A stretch of 64,000 nt of DNA from Bradyrhizobium sp. LLZ17. GTDB taxonomy: Bacteria; Pseudomonadota; Alphaproteobacteria; Rhizobiales; Xanthobacteraceae. Below are positions 44,934 to 56,160 of this stretch, piece after piece. The notes below the pieces were generated by a model, which worked only from the letters and a program-made list of their open reading frames with translations, did not search any database and was not told where the DNA came from. The stretch is taken from assembly GCF_041200145.1 (NCBI RefSeq), contig NZ_CP165734.1, forward strand, positions 4,526,001 to 4,590,000. The letters run 5' to 3'. Both the position numbers and the translations under genes were made by a program. The stretch's first letter is position 1; the number at the start of each line of letters is the position of its first letter.

Positions 44934-47036
44934 TTGCCCAACACCGCCAGCAAGACCCCGCCCATCGCCCCGCGCCGGCCGCACAGCTTCACCCGGCACG
45001 GCATCACCGTCACCGACGACTACGCCTGGCTGAAGGACGCGAACTGGCAGGAGGTGCTGCGCGATCCCAAGGTGCTTGATCCCGACGTCCGCAAATATCT
45101 GGACGAGGAGAACGACTACACCGACAGCCTGCTCGGTCACACCGCGCCGCTGCAGAAGACGCTGGTGCGCGAGATGCGCGGGCGCATCAAGGAGGATGAT
45201 TCCAGCGTGCCGTCGCCGGATGGGTCGTTCGCTTACTTCCGCAAATTCCGCGAGGGCGGACAACATGAATTGTTCGGCCGCATGCCGCGCGACGGCGGTG
45301 ATGGCCATATCGTGCTCGACGGCGACGCGCTCGCAAAGGACCACGCGTATTTCAAGTTTGGCGGCAGCCGGCACTCGCCGGATCATAAGCTGCAAGCCTG
45401 GAGCGCGGACACCAAGGGCTCCGAATATTTTTCGATCCGCGTGCGCGACTGGGCAACGGGGAAGGATTCTGACGATATCGTCGAGGAGACCGACGGCGGC
45501 ATCGTCTGGAGCAAGGACTGCAAAAGTTTCTTCTATGTGAAGCTGGACGACAATCACCGGCCAATGCAGGTGTGGCGGCACCGGCTCGGCACCAGCCAAG
45601 CCGACGATGTCCTGGTCTATGAGGAGCAGGATTCCGGCTGGTTCACCCATCTGCACGAGAGCACCAGCGGGCGCTTCTGCGTGATCGCCGGCGGCGATCA
45701 CGAGACCTCGGAGCAGCGGCTGATCGACCTCGCCAATCCCGAGGCGCCGCCGCGCCTGGTCGCGGCGCGCGAGGACGGCGTCCAATATTCGCTGGCGGAC
45801 CGCGGCGACGAGCTCTTCATCCTCACCAATGCCGATGACGCGATCGACTTCAAGATCGTCACCGCGCCGCTCGCATCGCCCGAGCGCGCGAACTGGCGCG
45901 ACCTGATCCCGTATCGTCCCGGCATCTACATCATCGATCTCGATCTCTATGCCGGCCATTTGGTGCGGCTGGAGCGCGCCAACGCGCTGCCGGGAATCGT
46001 GGTCCGCGATCTGGCCTCCGGCGAAGAGCACGCGATCGCCTTCGACGAGGCGGCCTACTCGCTCGACACGATGGGCTCCTACGAGTTCGACACGACGAAT
46101 TTGCGCTTTGCCTATTCGTCGATGACGACGCCGTCGGAAGTCTACGACTACGACATGGCGAAGCGGACGCGGGTGCTTCGCAAGCGCCAGGAGATTCCGT
46201 CCGGCCACAACGCCGCCGACTACGTGACCACCCGCATCATGGCCAAGTCGGATGACGGCGCCGAGGTGCCGGTCTCGATCCTCTATCGCCGCGGCTTGAA
46301 GCTCGACGGCTCAGCGCCGCTGCTGCTCTACGGCTACGGCTCCTACGGCATGGCGATGCCGGCCTCGTTCAGCGCCAACCGCCTGTCGCTGGTCGACCGC
46401 GGCTTTGTTTACGCCATCGCCCATATCCGCGGCGGCGCCGACAAGGGCTGGGGCTGGTATCTCGATGGCAAGCGCGACAAGAAGACGAATTCGTTCGACG
46501 ATTTTGCGGCCAGCGCGCGGGCGCTGATCGACGCCAAGTACACCAGCGCAAAACGCATCGTCGGCCATGGCGGCTCGGCCGGCGGCATGCTGATGGGCGC
46601 GGTGGCGAACCGCGCCGGCGAATTGTTCGCCGGCATCGTCGCCGAGGTGCCGTTCGTCGACGTGCTCAACACCATGCTCGACGACACGCTGCCGCTGACG
46701 CCGCCGGAATGGCCGGAATGGGGCAACCCGATCGAAAGCGAGACGGATTTTCGCACCATCCTGTCCTATTCGCCGTACGACAATGTCGCGGCAAAGGAGT
46801 ATCCGGCGATCCTGGCGATGGGCGGCTTGACCGATCCGCGCGTCACCTATTGGGAGCCCGCCAAATGGATCGCGCGCCTGCGCGCCACCATGAGCGGCGG
46901 CGGCCCAATTCTCCTGCGCACCAACATGGGCGCCGGCCACGGCGGCGCCTCGGGGCGGTTCAACCGGTTGGACGAGGTCGCGATCGTGTACGCGTTCGCG
47001 CTGTGGGCGGCGGGGATGGCGGAGGCCAGGGTATAG
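44934..47036 (+). CDS. ptrB: Oligopeptidase B-type prolyl oligopeptidase (S9A)
   Basis: A 700-residue serine peptidase: an N-terminal segment (IAPRRPHSFTRHGITVTDDY, AWLKDANW), a seven-bladed propeller about 75-410 and a C-terminal alpha/beta hydrolase. The catalytic Ser is in IVGHGGSAGGMLMGAVANR (about 548), Asp is in GGLTDPRVTYWEPAKW and His near NMGAGHGGASGRF. Family-typical GSYGMAMPASFSANRLSLVD and GWGWYLDGKRDKKTNSFDDF are present. It cuts short peptides after basic residues in the cytoplasm. The start is TTG at 44934 after CGAGGATCGAT; no in-frame ATG is near. Confidence 0.93.
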   Translation: MPNTASKTPPIAPRRPHSFTRHGITVTDDYAWLKDANWQEVLRDPKVLDPDVRKYLDEENDYTDSLLGHTAPLQKTLVREMRGRIKEDDSSVPSPDGSFAYFRKFREGGQHELFGRMPRDGGDGHIVLDGDALAKDHAYFKFGGSRHSPDHKLQAWSADTKGSEYFSIRVRDWATGKDSDDIVEETDGGIVWSKDCKSFFYVKLDDNHRPMQVWRHRLGTSQADDVLVYEEQDSGWFTHLHESTSGRFCVIAGGDHETSEQRLIDLANPEAPPRLVAAREDGVQYSLADRGDELFILTNADDAIDFKIVTAPLASPERANWRDLIPYRPGIYIIDLDLYAGHLVRLERANALPGIVVRDLASGEEHAIAFDEAAYSLDTMGSYEFDTTNLRFAYSSMTTPSEVYDYDMAKRTRVLRKRQEIPSGHNAADYVTTRIMAKSDDGAEVPVSILYRRGLKLDGSAPLLLYGYGSYGMAMPASFSANRLSLVDRGFVYAIAHIRGGADKGWGWYLDGKRDKKTNSFDDFAASARALIDAKYTSAKRIVGHGGSAGGMLMGAVANRAGELFAGIVAEVPFVDVLNTMLDDTLPLTPPEWPEWGNPIESETDFRTILSYSPYDNVAAKEYPAILAMGGLTDPRVTYWEPAKWIARLRATMSGGGPILLRTNMGAGHGGASGRFNRLDEVAIVYAFALWAAGMAEARV

Positions 47037-47051
47037 GCCACACTCTGGGCT

Positions 47052-47202
47052 GTCGTCCCGGCGAAGGCCGGGACCCATACCGCGTGATCTATCGAAGGCG
47101 CGCGGTGCTAGTAGCATGCTTAACTGCAGGTCTTCGCCAAACTTCTCCCTGGGGGTATGGGTCCCGGCCCCCGTGCGCAATTGCGCACTAGGCCGGGACG
47201 AC
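47052..47202. repeat. Inverted repeat with a 16-bp palindrome inserted in one arm
   Basis: The left arm is that of the element at 44705. The right arm, TATGGGTCCCGGCC...GGCCGGGACGAC, is interrupted by a segment containing GTGCGCAATTGCGCAC (47173-47188, perfect palindrome) in place of the usual TTCG. It lies between convergent genes (oligopeptidase and RraA-like). Confidence 0.88.
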
Positions 47203-47232
47203 AACGATGTTGTGGCGTTAGTAGCTGACCAA

Positions 47233-47952
47233 CTACCTTCCGTTCTTCTTCCGCCATTCCGCGAAGTCGGTCAGGGTCTGCGGGTCCGTTGCCGGATAGA
47301 GCCCGAAGATGCCGCGGCCCTTGTTGACTTGCTCGGTCACGAAATCCTCGAAAGCGGTCATCTCGAAGGTCTCGTTCGCGATCTCGTCCGCGAGATGCGC
47401 GGGAATCACGATGACGCCGTCGGCATCACCCAAAATGACGTCGCCGGGAAACACCGGCGCATCGCCGCAGCCGATCGGGACGTTGATCTCGATGGCCTGG
47501 TGCAGCGTCAGATTGGTCGGCGCGCTCGGGCGATGATGGTAGGCGGGGATGCCGAGCTTTGCGATCTCGGCGGAATCGCGAAAACCGCCGTCGGTGACGA
47601 CGCCGGCGACGCCGCGCTTCATCAAGCGCGTCACCAGGATTGCGCCGGCCGAGGCCGCGCGCGCGTCCTTGCGGCTGTCCATCACCAGCACGCTGCCCGC
47701 CGGACAATCCTCGACCGCCTTGCGCTGCGGATGGGAGCGATCCTTGAACACGTCGATGGTGTTGAGATCCTCGCGTGCCGGCATGTAGCGCAGCGTGAAG
47801 GCCTCGCCGACCATGGTCGGCTGGTTCGCGCCCAATGGGTGCACGTCCTGGATCATCTGGACGCGCAGGCCGCGCTTGAACAGCGCGGTGGCCAGGGTGG
47901 CGGTGGAGACGGTCTTGAGCTTGTCGCGGGTGGCTTCGGTGAGTTTGGACAT
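47233..47952 (-). CDS. RraA-like / HMG-aldolase-family protein
   Basis: A 239-residue member of the RraA/4-hydroxy-4-methyl-2-oxoglutarate aldolase fold. GGFRDSAEIAKLGIPAY and the segment DVILGDADGVIVIPAHLADE are typical, with the Arg/Asp pair of the metal-dependent aldolases (GGFRD) present. Such proteins are often named RNase E regulators, but those with the full pair and a sugar-acid context are more likely 2-keto-acid aldolases or hydratase-like enzymes. It lies 140 bases downstream of a dehydratase of the L-arabinonate type on the same strand, with a repeat between, which supports a sugar-acid role. I prefer the ATG at 47952 (AGAGG upstream); an ATG two codons earlier is possible. Confidence 0.85.
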   Translation of the reverse strand: MSKLTEATRDKLKTVSTATLATALFKRGLRVQMIQDVHPLGANQPTMVGEAFTLRYMPAREDLNTIDVFKDRSHPQRKAVEDCPAGSVLVMDSRKDARAASAGAILVTRLMKRGVAGVVTDGGFRDSAEIAKLGIPAYHHRPSAPTNLTLHQAIEINVPIGCGDAPVFPGDVILGDADGVIVIPAHLADEIANETFEMTAFEDFVTEQVNKGRGIFGLYPATDPQTLTDFAEWRKKNGR

Positions 47953-47973
47953 ATTCATCCTCTTGTCATTCCG

Positions 47974-48090
47974 GGGCGCGCGGAGCGCAAACTAAGATGC
48001 GCAATTGCGCATCTGGAGAATCCATCAGGCCGCACGCTCTGCGGAGAAATGGGTTCCGGGTTCGATGCTTCGCATCGCCCCGGAACGACA
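47974..48090. repeat. Intergenic repeat (TGTCATTCCGGGG type) holding a 20-bp palindrome
   Basis: Ends TGTCATTCCGGGGCG and CGCCCCGGAACGACA pair as inverted arms, with CGATGCTTCGCATCG inside. The internal palindrome AGATGCGCAATTGCGCATCT at 47995-48014 is perfect over 20 bp and shares its core TGCGCAATTGCGCA with the one at 47173. Confidence 0.85.
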
Positions 48091-48093
48091 ACG

Positions 48094-49832
<1,739 letters not shown>

Positions 49833-50093
49833 TTTCCTGTCCGTCGAGGGATTCCGCCCTGCTCTTCCCATAGGCCATCCGTCCCTCGCAAGACGCCGGG
49901 CTGACCGGAAACGGGCGCCTGCTATGCACACAGGCGTGCATAGGTCCGGGTGCGCTGCAACAACAAGGCCGATGGCTCGGCGACCAGCCGCGAAATCCTT
50001 GCAGGTTGAGTGGAATCCGCGCAACACTTTCACATTTGGTGCGTCGACTGACTAACCGATTTGCCCTCGCATCCGGCCCAGAGGATTGGAATT
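49833..50093. other. Divergent promoter region, dehydratase and response-regulator genes
   Basis: 261 bases with no supported gene. I see no strong promoter hexamers or operator by eye, apart from the ribosome sites of the two flanking genes. Confidence 0.5.
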
Positions 50094-50522
50094 TTGGCCA
50101 ACATCCTGATCGTGGATGACGATCCGGCCGTACAGCTCACGATCCGGCTGCTTCTGGAGCGGGCCGGTCATCACGTCACAGTGGCAGGCGATGGCCACCA
50201 GGCGCTCGCTTTGTTCGAGGCGAGCCAATTCGACCTGCTGTTCCTCGACATTTTCATGCCCGGCATGGACGGGCTCGAGACGATGCGCCACATCCGGGCG
50301 CTGCAACCGGCCATTCCGATCGTCATCATTTCCGGCCGCTCGATCACCCCGGATGCCTATGCCGAACCGGACTTCCTGAACACGGCGACCAAGCTCGGCG
50401 CCGCGGCGAGCTTGCAGAAGCCATTTCGGGCCGACGCACTGCTCGCGACGGTCGACGGCTGCCTGAAATCGGTGCAATCATCATCCCCGCCGCAGCCCCA
50501 AGCCGGCGTCGGCATCCCATGA
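50094..50522 (+). CDS. Single-domain response regulator (receiver only)
   Basis: A 142-residue protein made of one receiver domain: acidic pocket ILIVDDDPAV (Asp8-10), phosphoacceptor Asp52 in LLFLDIFMPGMDG, Ser in IIISGRS-like IVIISGRS and Lys in LQKPF. There is no output domain. I prefer the TTG at 50094 because GAGGA sits 8 bases upstream; a TTG at 50061 gives 11 more residues with no ribosome site. It precedes a hybrid histidine kinase by 67 bases, so they are probably one operon. Its C-terminal part closely resembles the receiver at 61247 (PDFL..A..LGAA..L.KPF..DALLA). Confidence 0.88.
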   Translation: MANILIVDDDPAVQLTIRLLLERAGHHVTVAGDGHQALALFEASQFDLLFLDIFMPGMDGLETMRHIRALQPAIPIVIISGRSITPDAYAEPDFLNTATKLGAAASLQKPFRADALLATVDGCLKSVQSSSPPQPQAGVGIP

Positions 50523-50589
50523 CGGGGTCATCCATGGTGCGCCGGTCCAGACCATCCGGCTCCAGTCTCGACGCGGCGCGAAGGCCAAC

Positions 50590-53500
50590 ATGACTCTCGC
50601 AACACGGCTGGCCATCGCGATGATCCTGCTGGTGGCTGTTACCGTGGCCGCCGTGGGCTGGCTCGGCTATCGCAACATCACCCAGGCCGTCATTCCGCGC
50701 GTGCTGGAACGCATCGAAGCCCAGTCACGCCTGCGGGCGACCAATCTGGAATCCTATGTGGCCGGAGCTCGCGGCGACCTGGTCGGCTATCGCTCTGCCG
50801 CGGCCATCAATGGCCTGATTCGCGCGCACATCGGCGGGGGCATCGACGCCGCCGACGGCGTGTCGGAGCAAACCTGGCGCGAGCGCATTGCAGCGCGGCT
50901 CGCGGCCGAGATCGAGGCCAAACCCAGCTACGGACAATTTCGGATCATTGGCGTTGACGACGACCAGCGCGAGCTGGTCCGCGTCGATCGCTCCGGACCG
51001 AATGGTGCGGTACGGGTCGTCCCCACCAGCGAACTGGAGCCCAAGAGCGAGCGAGCCTATTTTCAGGAAACGATTCGACTGGCACCCGGCGATATCTACG
51101 TTTCGCCCATCGACCTCGCCACCCGCCAGGGAGGGACCACTGCCCTTCACACGCCCACCTTGCGGGTCGCGACGCCGCTGTTCACACCCGACGGCAAGCC
51201 GTTCGGCATCATCATCGCCAATATCGACATGCGTCCGGCACTTGACCGCGTCCGTTCGACCGGCGGCGGCGCGGACGGAGATATCTACGTCGTGAATTCG
51301 CGCGGCGACTATCTCGTCCATCCCGATCGCGCGCGCGAATTCGGCTCCTTGCGAGGCCACCCCACCGATTGGCGCAATGACTTTCCATTTTTTGCGGCCT
51401 TGGCCGGCACACTGCAAGGATCCACGCAGCTCGTCACCGACGCGTCGGGCCGGCCGAGCGGCGCGGCGATCGCGCCAGCGCTGCTTGCGGGCAAGGAATG
51501 GGTCGCGATCATCGAGACGGTTCCTCCGGCGGTGTTCGGCCGCGTGCCCGCTGCCATTCAAAAAACGTCCTTACTCGTCGGCGTGCTTGCCGTCCTCGCC
51601 GCGGCTTCGCTCGCAGTGCTCCTGGCACGGTCATTGACGCGCCCGATCGGGCGCCTGACCGCGGCGGTCGAGGCGATCGGCAGCGGGCGGCGTGCCGGCA
51701 TACCCGTCGATGCAAGCGGCGAGACCGGCGTGCTGGCGCGGGCTTTTGCCCACATGGTCGAGGAGACGCGGGCGAAAACAGCCGCGCTCGAGCGCGAGGT
51801 CCGGGAGCATCGCCGCACCGAGGCGGCACGAAGCCATCATGCGGAGCGCGAGCGCCTGTTCAGCGCCGCTGTCGAATCATCCGACGAGGCCATCGTGATG
51901 CAGTCGCTCGACGCTATCATTACCGGCTGGAATCCTGCCGCTGAGCGCCTCTATGGCTATTCGGCGAACGAGGCGATCGGACAATCCACCTCGATCATCG
52001 TCCCGCCCGAGCGCCGGGAGCAGGGTAAGGACTATCTGGCCCGAATCGCCCGGGGCGAGCCGATCGAACGGTTCGAGACGGTGCGCCTGCGCAAGGACGG
52101 GACGTCGGTCGACATCTCGCTCAACCTCTCGCCGATCAGGGGGACGTCGGGCGAGATCATCGGCGTCTGCGGCAGCGCGGGCAGCCTGACCGAGGCGCGG
52201 CGCGCCGAGCGGGCGCTCCAACAGCAGATCGAGGAGCGGCGGCAGCTTTTCGACACCTCGCAAGACCTGATCATGATCATGAACGCGCGGGGCCATGTCG
52301 TGCAGATCAGCCCGAGCAGCGCGGCCATTCTGGGCTACCAGCCGGGCGAAATGATCGGCCGCAGCGGCGCCGATTTCATTCACCCCGCCCATCTCGATCA
52401 ATCCCGCGACGAGATGCGCGCGCTGCGGCGCGGCGAGCGTCTGAGGCTCGCCGACACCCGCTGCCTCCACAAGGACGGGCGCGAGGTCTGGCTATCCTGG
52501 CTCGGCAGCTGGTCCGACCAGGCCCAGCGCTTCTTCTTCGTCGGGCGTGACATGACCGAGGCCAGACTCGCGCAGGAGGCCTTGCGCGAAAGCGAGCAGC
52601 TGGCGCGCAACATCGTGGACACCGCGCTCGATGCCTTCACGCAAACCGACCAGACCGGCACCATCCTGAACTGGAACTCGCAGGCCGAGAAGCTGTTCGG
52701 CTGGCCGCGCGAGGAGGCAATCGGGAAGAATGCCATCGATCTCTTCGTCGCCCCCACCGAGCGCGAAGGCGTCAGGGCCAGACTACAGCTCTTTCTCGAA
52801 TCCAAGGCGCAGGAGCTGCCCGGTCCACGGCGCGAGCTTCTGGTGCGCCGGCGCGACGGCAAGGAATTCAGGGCCGAGCTCAGCGTCACGGCGCTGCGTC
52901 GGCGCGACGGGTCTTCTTCAATTCGTTCTACCGCGATCTCACCGAGAAGATCGCGGCCGAGGAGCGCATCCGTCAAGCGGAGAAGATGGAGGCGGTCGGC
53001 CAGCTCACCGGCGGCGTGGCACATGATTTCAACAACATCCTCACGGTCATCACCGGCACGATCGAGATCCTGGCTGACGCGGTGGCCAAGGAGCCGGACC
53101 TTGCGGCGATTACCAGGATGATCGACGAGGCCGCCGGACGCGGCGCCGAGCTGACCCAGCACCTGCTCGCCTTTGCGCGCAAGCAGCCGCTCCAGCCGCG
53201 CGAGATCGACATCAATTCGCTGATCATCGACACCGCGAAGCTGTTGCGACCGACGCTCGGCGAGCAGATCCAGATCGAATCCGTGTTCGAGGACGAGAGC
53301 TGCGTTGCGATCGTCGATCCCAACCAGCTCACCACGGCGATCCTCAACCTCGCGCTCAACGCCCGCGACGCCATGCCCGGCGGCGGCAAGCTGATCGTGG
53401 AGACGGGCGCCGCCTATCTCGACGAGACCTATGCCAGCAGCAACGACGTCCCGCCCGGACACTACGTGCTGATCGCCGTGAGCGACACCGGCTCGGGCAT

Positions 53501-54098
53501 CCCCGCCAACATGCTGGCCAGGGTGTTCGATCCCTTCTTCACCTCGAAGGGGCCGGGCAAGGGCACCGGACTCGGGCTCTCCATGGTCTACGGTTTCATC
53601 AAGCAGTCGGCGGGACACATCAAGATATACAGCGAGGAGAGCCACGGCACCACGATCAAGATGTACCTGCCGCCCGGCAAGACGCCTACGGCAGTCAGCG
53701 AAGGCGTGACGCCGACGTCGATCGAAGGCGGGCACGAAACGATCCTGGTGGTCGAGGACGACCGGCTGGTTCGCGACTACGTGCTGGCGCAACTGCATTC
53801 GCTCGGCTACGTCACGCTGCAAGCCGCGAACGCCGCCGAGGCGCTCGCCATCGTCGGCTCCGGAACGCCGTTCGACCTGCTGTTCACCGACGTGATCATG
53901 CCCGGCAACATGAACGGACGGCAGCTCGCCGACGAGGTGTTGAAGACGCGTCCCGATCTGCGCGTGGTCTACACGTCCGGCTACACCGAGAATGCGATCA
54001 TCCATCACGGCCGACTGGATTCAGGCGTTCTGCTGCTGGCAAAACCTTATCGCAAATCCGATCTCGCGCGGATCATCCGCAAGGCGCTGGGCGGGTGA
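50590..54098 (+). CDS. Membrane hybrid histidine kinase with Cache, HAMP, three PAS and receiver domains; one apparent frameshift
   Basis: About 1169 residues once one G is added at 52909-52911 (GACGGGTCTTC to GACGGGGTCTTC), which restores DGVFFNSFYRDLTEKIAAEE. Layout: TM1 about 8-28, dCache sensor about 30-320, TM2 about 325-347, HAMP about 348-402, PAS1 about 420-540 (AVESSDEAIVMQSLDAIITG), PAS2 about 545-660, PAS3 about 668-785, HisKA with phospho-His in GQLTGGVAHDFNNIL (about 806-820), HATPase (NLALNARDAMPGG; DTGSGI; GTGLGLSMVYG) and a C-terminal receiver (ILVVEDDRLV; LLFTDVIMPGNM). It should pass phosphate from its receiver through an HPt protein, and one lies at 63298. It is downstream of a receiver gene and convergent with a FixJ-type regulator. 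Confidence 0.92.
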
Positions 54099-54160
54099 GG
54101 CTGCGCAGGCAGGATGAAGCCGAGCGTGGTCCGGGACAAATCTATGCGTGAAGAAACAAC

Positions 54161-54191
54161 CCCGGATTCGCTGCGCTCCATCCGGGCTACA
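54161..54191. repeat. Copy of the GTAGCCCGGATGGAGCGCAG-type element
   Basis: Read on the minus strand it begins GTAGCCCGGATGGAGCGCAG and ends CGAATCCGGG, a small interspersed element common in Bradyrhizobium. It lies between the convergent kinase and FixJ-type genes. Confidence 0.6.
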
Positions 54192-54208
54192 AGATTGCGG
54201 AAGCAACC

Positions 54209-54844
54209 CTACGACGCGCGCTGGGCTGCCGTCATCACGATACGGATCAGATCGGCAGCATTGCGGGCGCCGAGCTTCTTCATGATGTTGGCGCGGTGAT
54301 CCTCGATGGTGCGCGGGCTGATGCCGAGGGTGCGGCCCGCCTCCTTGTTGGAGGCCCCGGCGGCGAACTGCTCAAGCACCTCGCGTTCCCTCCGGGTCAG
54401 CGGCTCGCGTCCGGGGAAGTGCAGCGAACCGAACTTCGGGGACGCATTCTCCGCCTGCCTGCGGGCATAAGCCCCGATCGCCTCGTCGAGCCGCCCGACG
54501 ATCTCACTGCCGCGGAACGGCTTCTCGATGAAGTCGAGCGCGCCGCTCTTGATGGCGCCCACCGCCATCGCGATATCGCCCTGCCCTGAGATCATGAAGA
54601 TCGGTGCGGGATAATCCTCGCCGTGCAGCTCCCTGAGAATGTCGAGACCCGACTTTCCGGGAATGTGCACGTCGAGCAGGATCGCGGCCGGTGTGCGGTT
54701 CCGCGCGACGGAGAGCAACGCTGCGCCGTCCGCGAAACAGATCACCTCATAGCCCGCCGCCTTCAACACCATCGACAGGGTGTCGCGAACGGCAGGATCG
54801 TCGTCGACCACGAAGATTTCACCACGGGGGGTTTGATCGGCCAT
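54209..54844 (-). CDS. FixJ/NarL-type response regulator
   Basis: A 211-residue protein with a receiver (about 8-122; FVVDDDPAVR, phosphoacceptor Asp58 in AILLDVHIPGKSG, Lys in FIEKPF) and a LuxR-type helix-turn-helix (about 145-208; LTRREREVLEQFAAGASNKE, LGISPRTIEDHRANIMKKLG). This is the FixJ arrangement, so phosphorylation should drive DNA binding as a sigma-70-dependent activator. I start at the ATG at 54844; the frame is open 19 codons more, but that stretch codes the odd repeat WIWHRWIWH from a DNA duplication. The neighbouring hybrid kinase is a likely input. Confidence 0.92.
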   Translation of the reverse strand: MADQTPRGEIFVVDDDPAVRDTLSMVLKAAGYEVICFADGAALLSVARNRTPAAILLDVHIPGKSGLDILRELHGEDYPAPIFMISGQGDIAMAVGAIKSGALDFIEKPFRGSEIVGRLDEAIGAYARRQAENASPKFGSLHFPGREPLTRREREVLEQFAAGASNKEAGRTLGISPRTIEDHRANIMKKLGARNAADLIRIVMTAAQRAS

Positions 54845-54878
54845 GTGCCAAATCCATCTGTGCCAAATCCATTTGGCA
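54844..54878. repeat. 15-bp tandem duplication overlapping a hairpin upstream of the FixJ-type gene
   Basis: TGTGCCAAATCCATC (54844-54858) is followed at once by TGTGCCAAATCCATT (54859-54873). The second unit forms TGCCAAA-TCCA-TTTGGCA (54861-54878), a perfect 7-bp inverted repeat. It covers the start codon and leader of the regulator, so it could be an operator or translation-control hairpin. Confidence 0.7.
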
Positions 54879-55200
54879 TTAAGGAGTAGCGTCCGGGCCA
54901 ACCGTTATGGCGTTCGGCGCGGATTGGGCCCACCATATATGTACGGGACATGGACTTAACGCACAAGTAGCCGCGCAGTGCCTTATTGCGGAGGACGGAG
55001 AATACCCATGTCAAATTTCGCCGGCACGGCGCTACCGTGGCTGAAACCGACAGCCGACAGTTGATCGCGGCCGATCTTCGCCGTCTGATCGGGCGGATCG
55101 AGGCTCCGCATGCGCCTGATCGGCGCTGCCATGGAACTGGACGGGAGCGTCACGATGTCCGGCGACATTTTCGCGCCCGATCGCATCGGCGCTCCGCGCC
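54879..55200. other. Gap between two minus-strand regulator genes
   Basis: About 320 bases with no supported gene or clear element; some short frames are open on both strands, but their composition is Arg/Pro-rich and lacks ribosome sites. Confidence 0.5.
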
Positions 55201-55704
55201 TTACCCGCGGTGCCGTTCCACGATCGCGTCGGTGGCAACACCGCCCCAGGTATGCATCGCCGGGAGCCCCATGGCCGTCTTGCCGAGATTGGCAAGGCTG
55301 ATGCGAAGCGCCGCGAGATCCAGCGGCTTGGGCAGGCTCTGAAGCTCGATCCCCACCGAGCGGGCGAAGCTGCGAGCACCACTGCGGCGCTTGCCCTCCA
55401 TGCCGCTGATCACGATCACGGAACCTGAGAATTTCGCCGCCGCCATCTCCCGCAGCACGTCGACGCCGTCGCCGTCCTCCAGCACGAGATCGAGCGTCAC
55501 GCAGTCGAAGCGAGCGGTGCGGAGCTTTTCAATCGCTTCCGCGACCGACGGCGCCACGGTGACTTCGTGGCCGGCCTGCTTGGCAGCGACCGCGATCAGA
55601 CTGCGTTGCGTGGCATCGTCGTCGACCACGAGCAGCTGAAGCGCGCGCCGCTCGGCGACGTCGGGCAGGTTGGACGAAACGGGAGAGAGGGAGCTTCTTG
55701 GCAT
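55201..55704 (-). CDS. Single-domain response regulator (receiver only)
   Basis: A 167-residue receiver protein: LLVVDDDATQRS (acidic pocket at 28-30), phosphoacceptor Asp72 in CVTLDLVLEDGDG, Ser/Gly in IVISGMEG and Lys in SLPKPLD. The loop after the phosphoacceptor lacks the usual MP (reads LDLVLEDGDG), as in some divergent receivers. The final 25 residues (GGVATDAIVERHRG) are not part of the fold. There is no output domain. It lies 140 bases downstream of the PilZ-like gene on the same strand and may be the tail of the chemotaxis operon. Confidence 0.88.
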   Translation of the reverse strand: MPRSSLSPVSSNLPDVAERRALQLLVVDDDATQRSLIAVAAKQAGHEVTVAPSVAEAIEKLRTARFDCVTLDLVLEDGDGVDVLREMAAAKFSGSVIVISGMEGKRRSGARSFARSVGIELQSLPKPLDLAALRISLANLGKTAMGLPAMHTWGGVATDAIVERHRG

Positions 55705-55846
55705 TACCGAACCCTGAGATTGAGACCGGCAATCGATACACGGAACGCGCTTCAGCCCCGTAAAGCCGTTGCGACAAATTCATTCGGATGTTTTCAGAAA
55801 ATGTGAAGCAACGCGTCGGGAAACGGGCACCGCGCAGGCGCGAGGA

Positions 55847-56158
55847 TCAGACCACCGCGTCGTGGCCGGTGGTCCGCTTCTTCCGATTCTTACCGCGCAG
55901 GAACTGGATGTCCATTTCGGCGCCGTTGACGCGCACCAGCTCGCAGCGGCGGTAGGCGAGGCCCGTGGACGACAGCAGCAGGAAGAACTCCTTCAGGTTC
56001 AAGCCCTGGATCGAACCTTCCACCGTGAGGATGGCGTCGGTGTCGGAAATCGCGTTGAGCTTGCAGTCGCGGCGCCAAGTGCCGTCGATGGCCATGATGC
56101 AGACGTCATAGCCGCGACTGAACGTCACGCGTTCCAGACCCTTTCCATCCTCGGCCAT
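55847..56158 (-). CDS. PilZ-like domain protein
   Basis: A 103-residue protein. The order of strands (RVTFSRGYDVCIMAIDGTWR, CKLNAISDTDAILTVEGSIQ, EFFLLLSSTGLAYRRCELVR, GAEMDIQFLRG) is that of small PilZ proteins of Bradyrhizobium. The c-di-GMP motifs are weak: the N-terminal RxxxR reads RVTFSR and the D/NxSxxG reads NAISDTD, so nucleotide binding is uncertain. The ATG at 56158 lies 2 bases after the cheR stop, so it is coupled to the chemotaxis operon. Confidence 0.8.
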   Translation of the reverse strand: MAEDGKGLERVTFSRGYDVCIMAIDGTWRRDCKLNAISDTDAILTVEGSIQGLNLKEFFLLLSSTGLAYRRCELVRVNGAEMDIQFLRGKNRKKRTTGHDAVV

Positions 56159-56160
56159 GC

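Noticed and set aside
52398..54008. 536-codon minus-strand frame opposite the hybrid kinase
   Set aside because: A shadow; the kinase reads through with HisKA, HATPase and receiver motifs.
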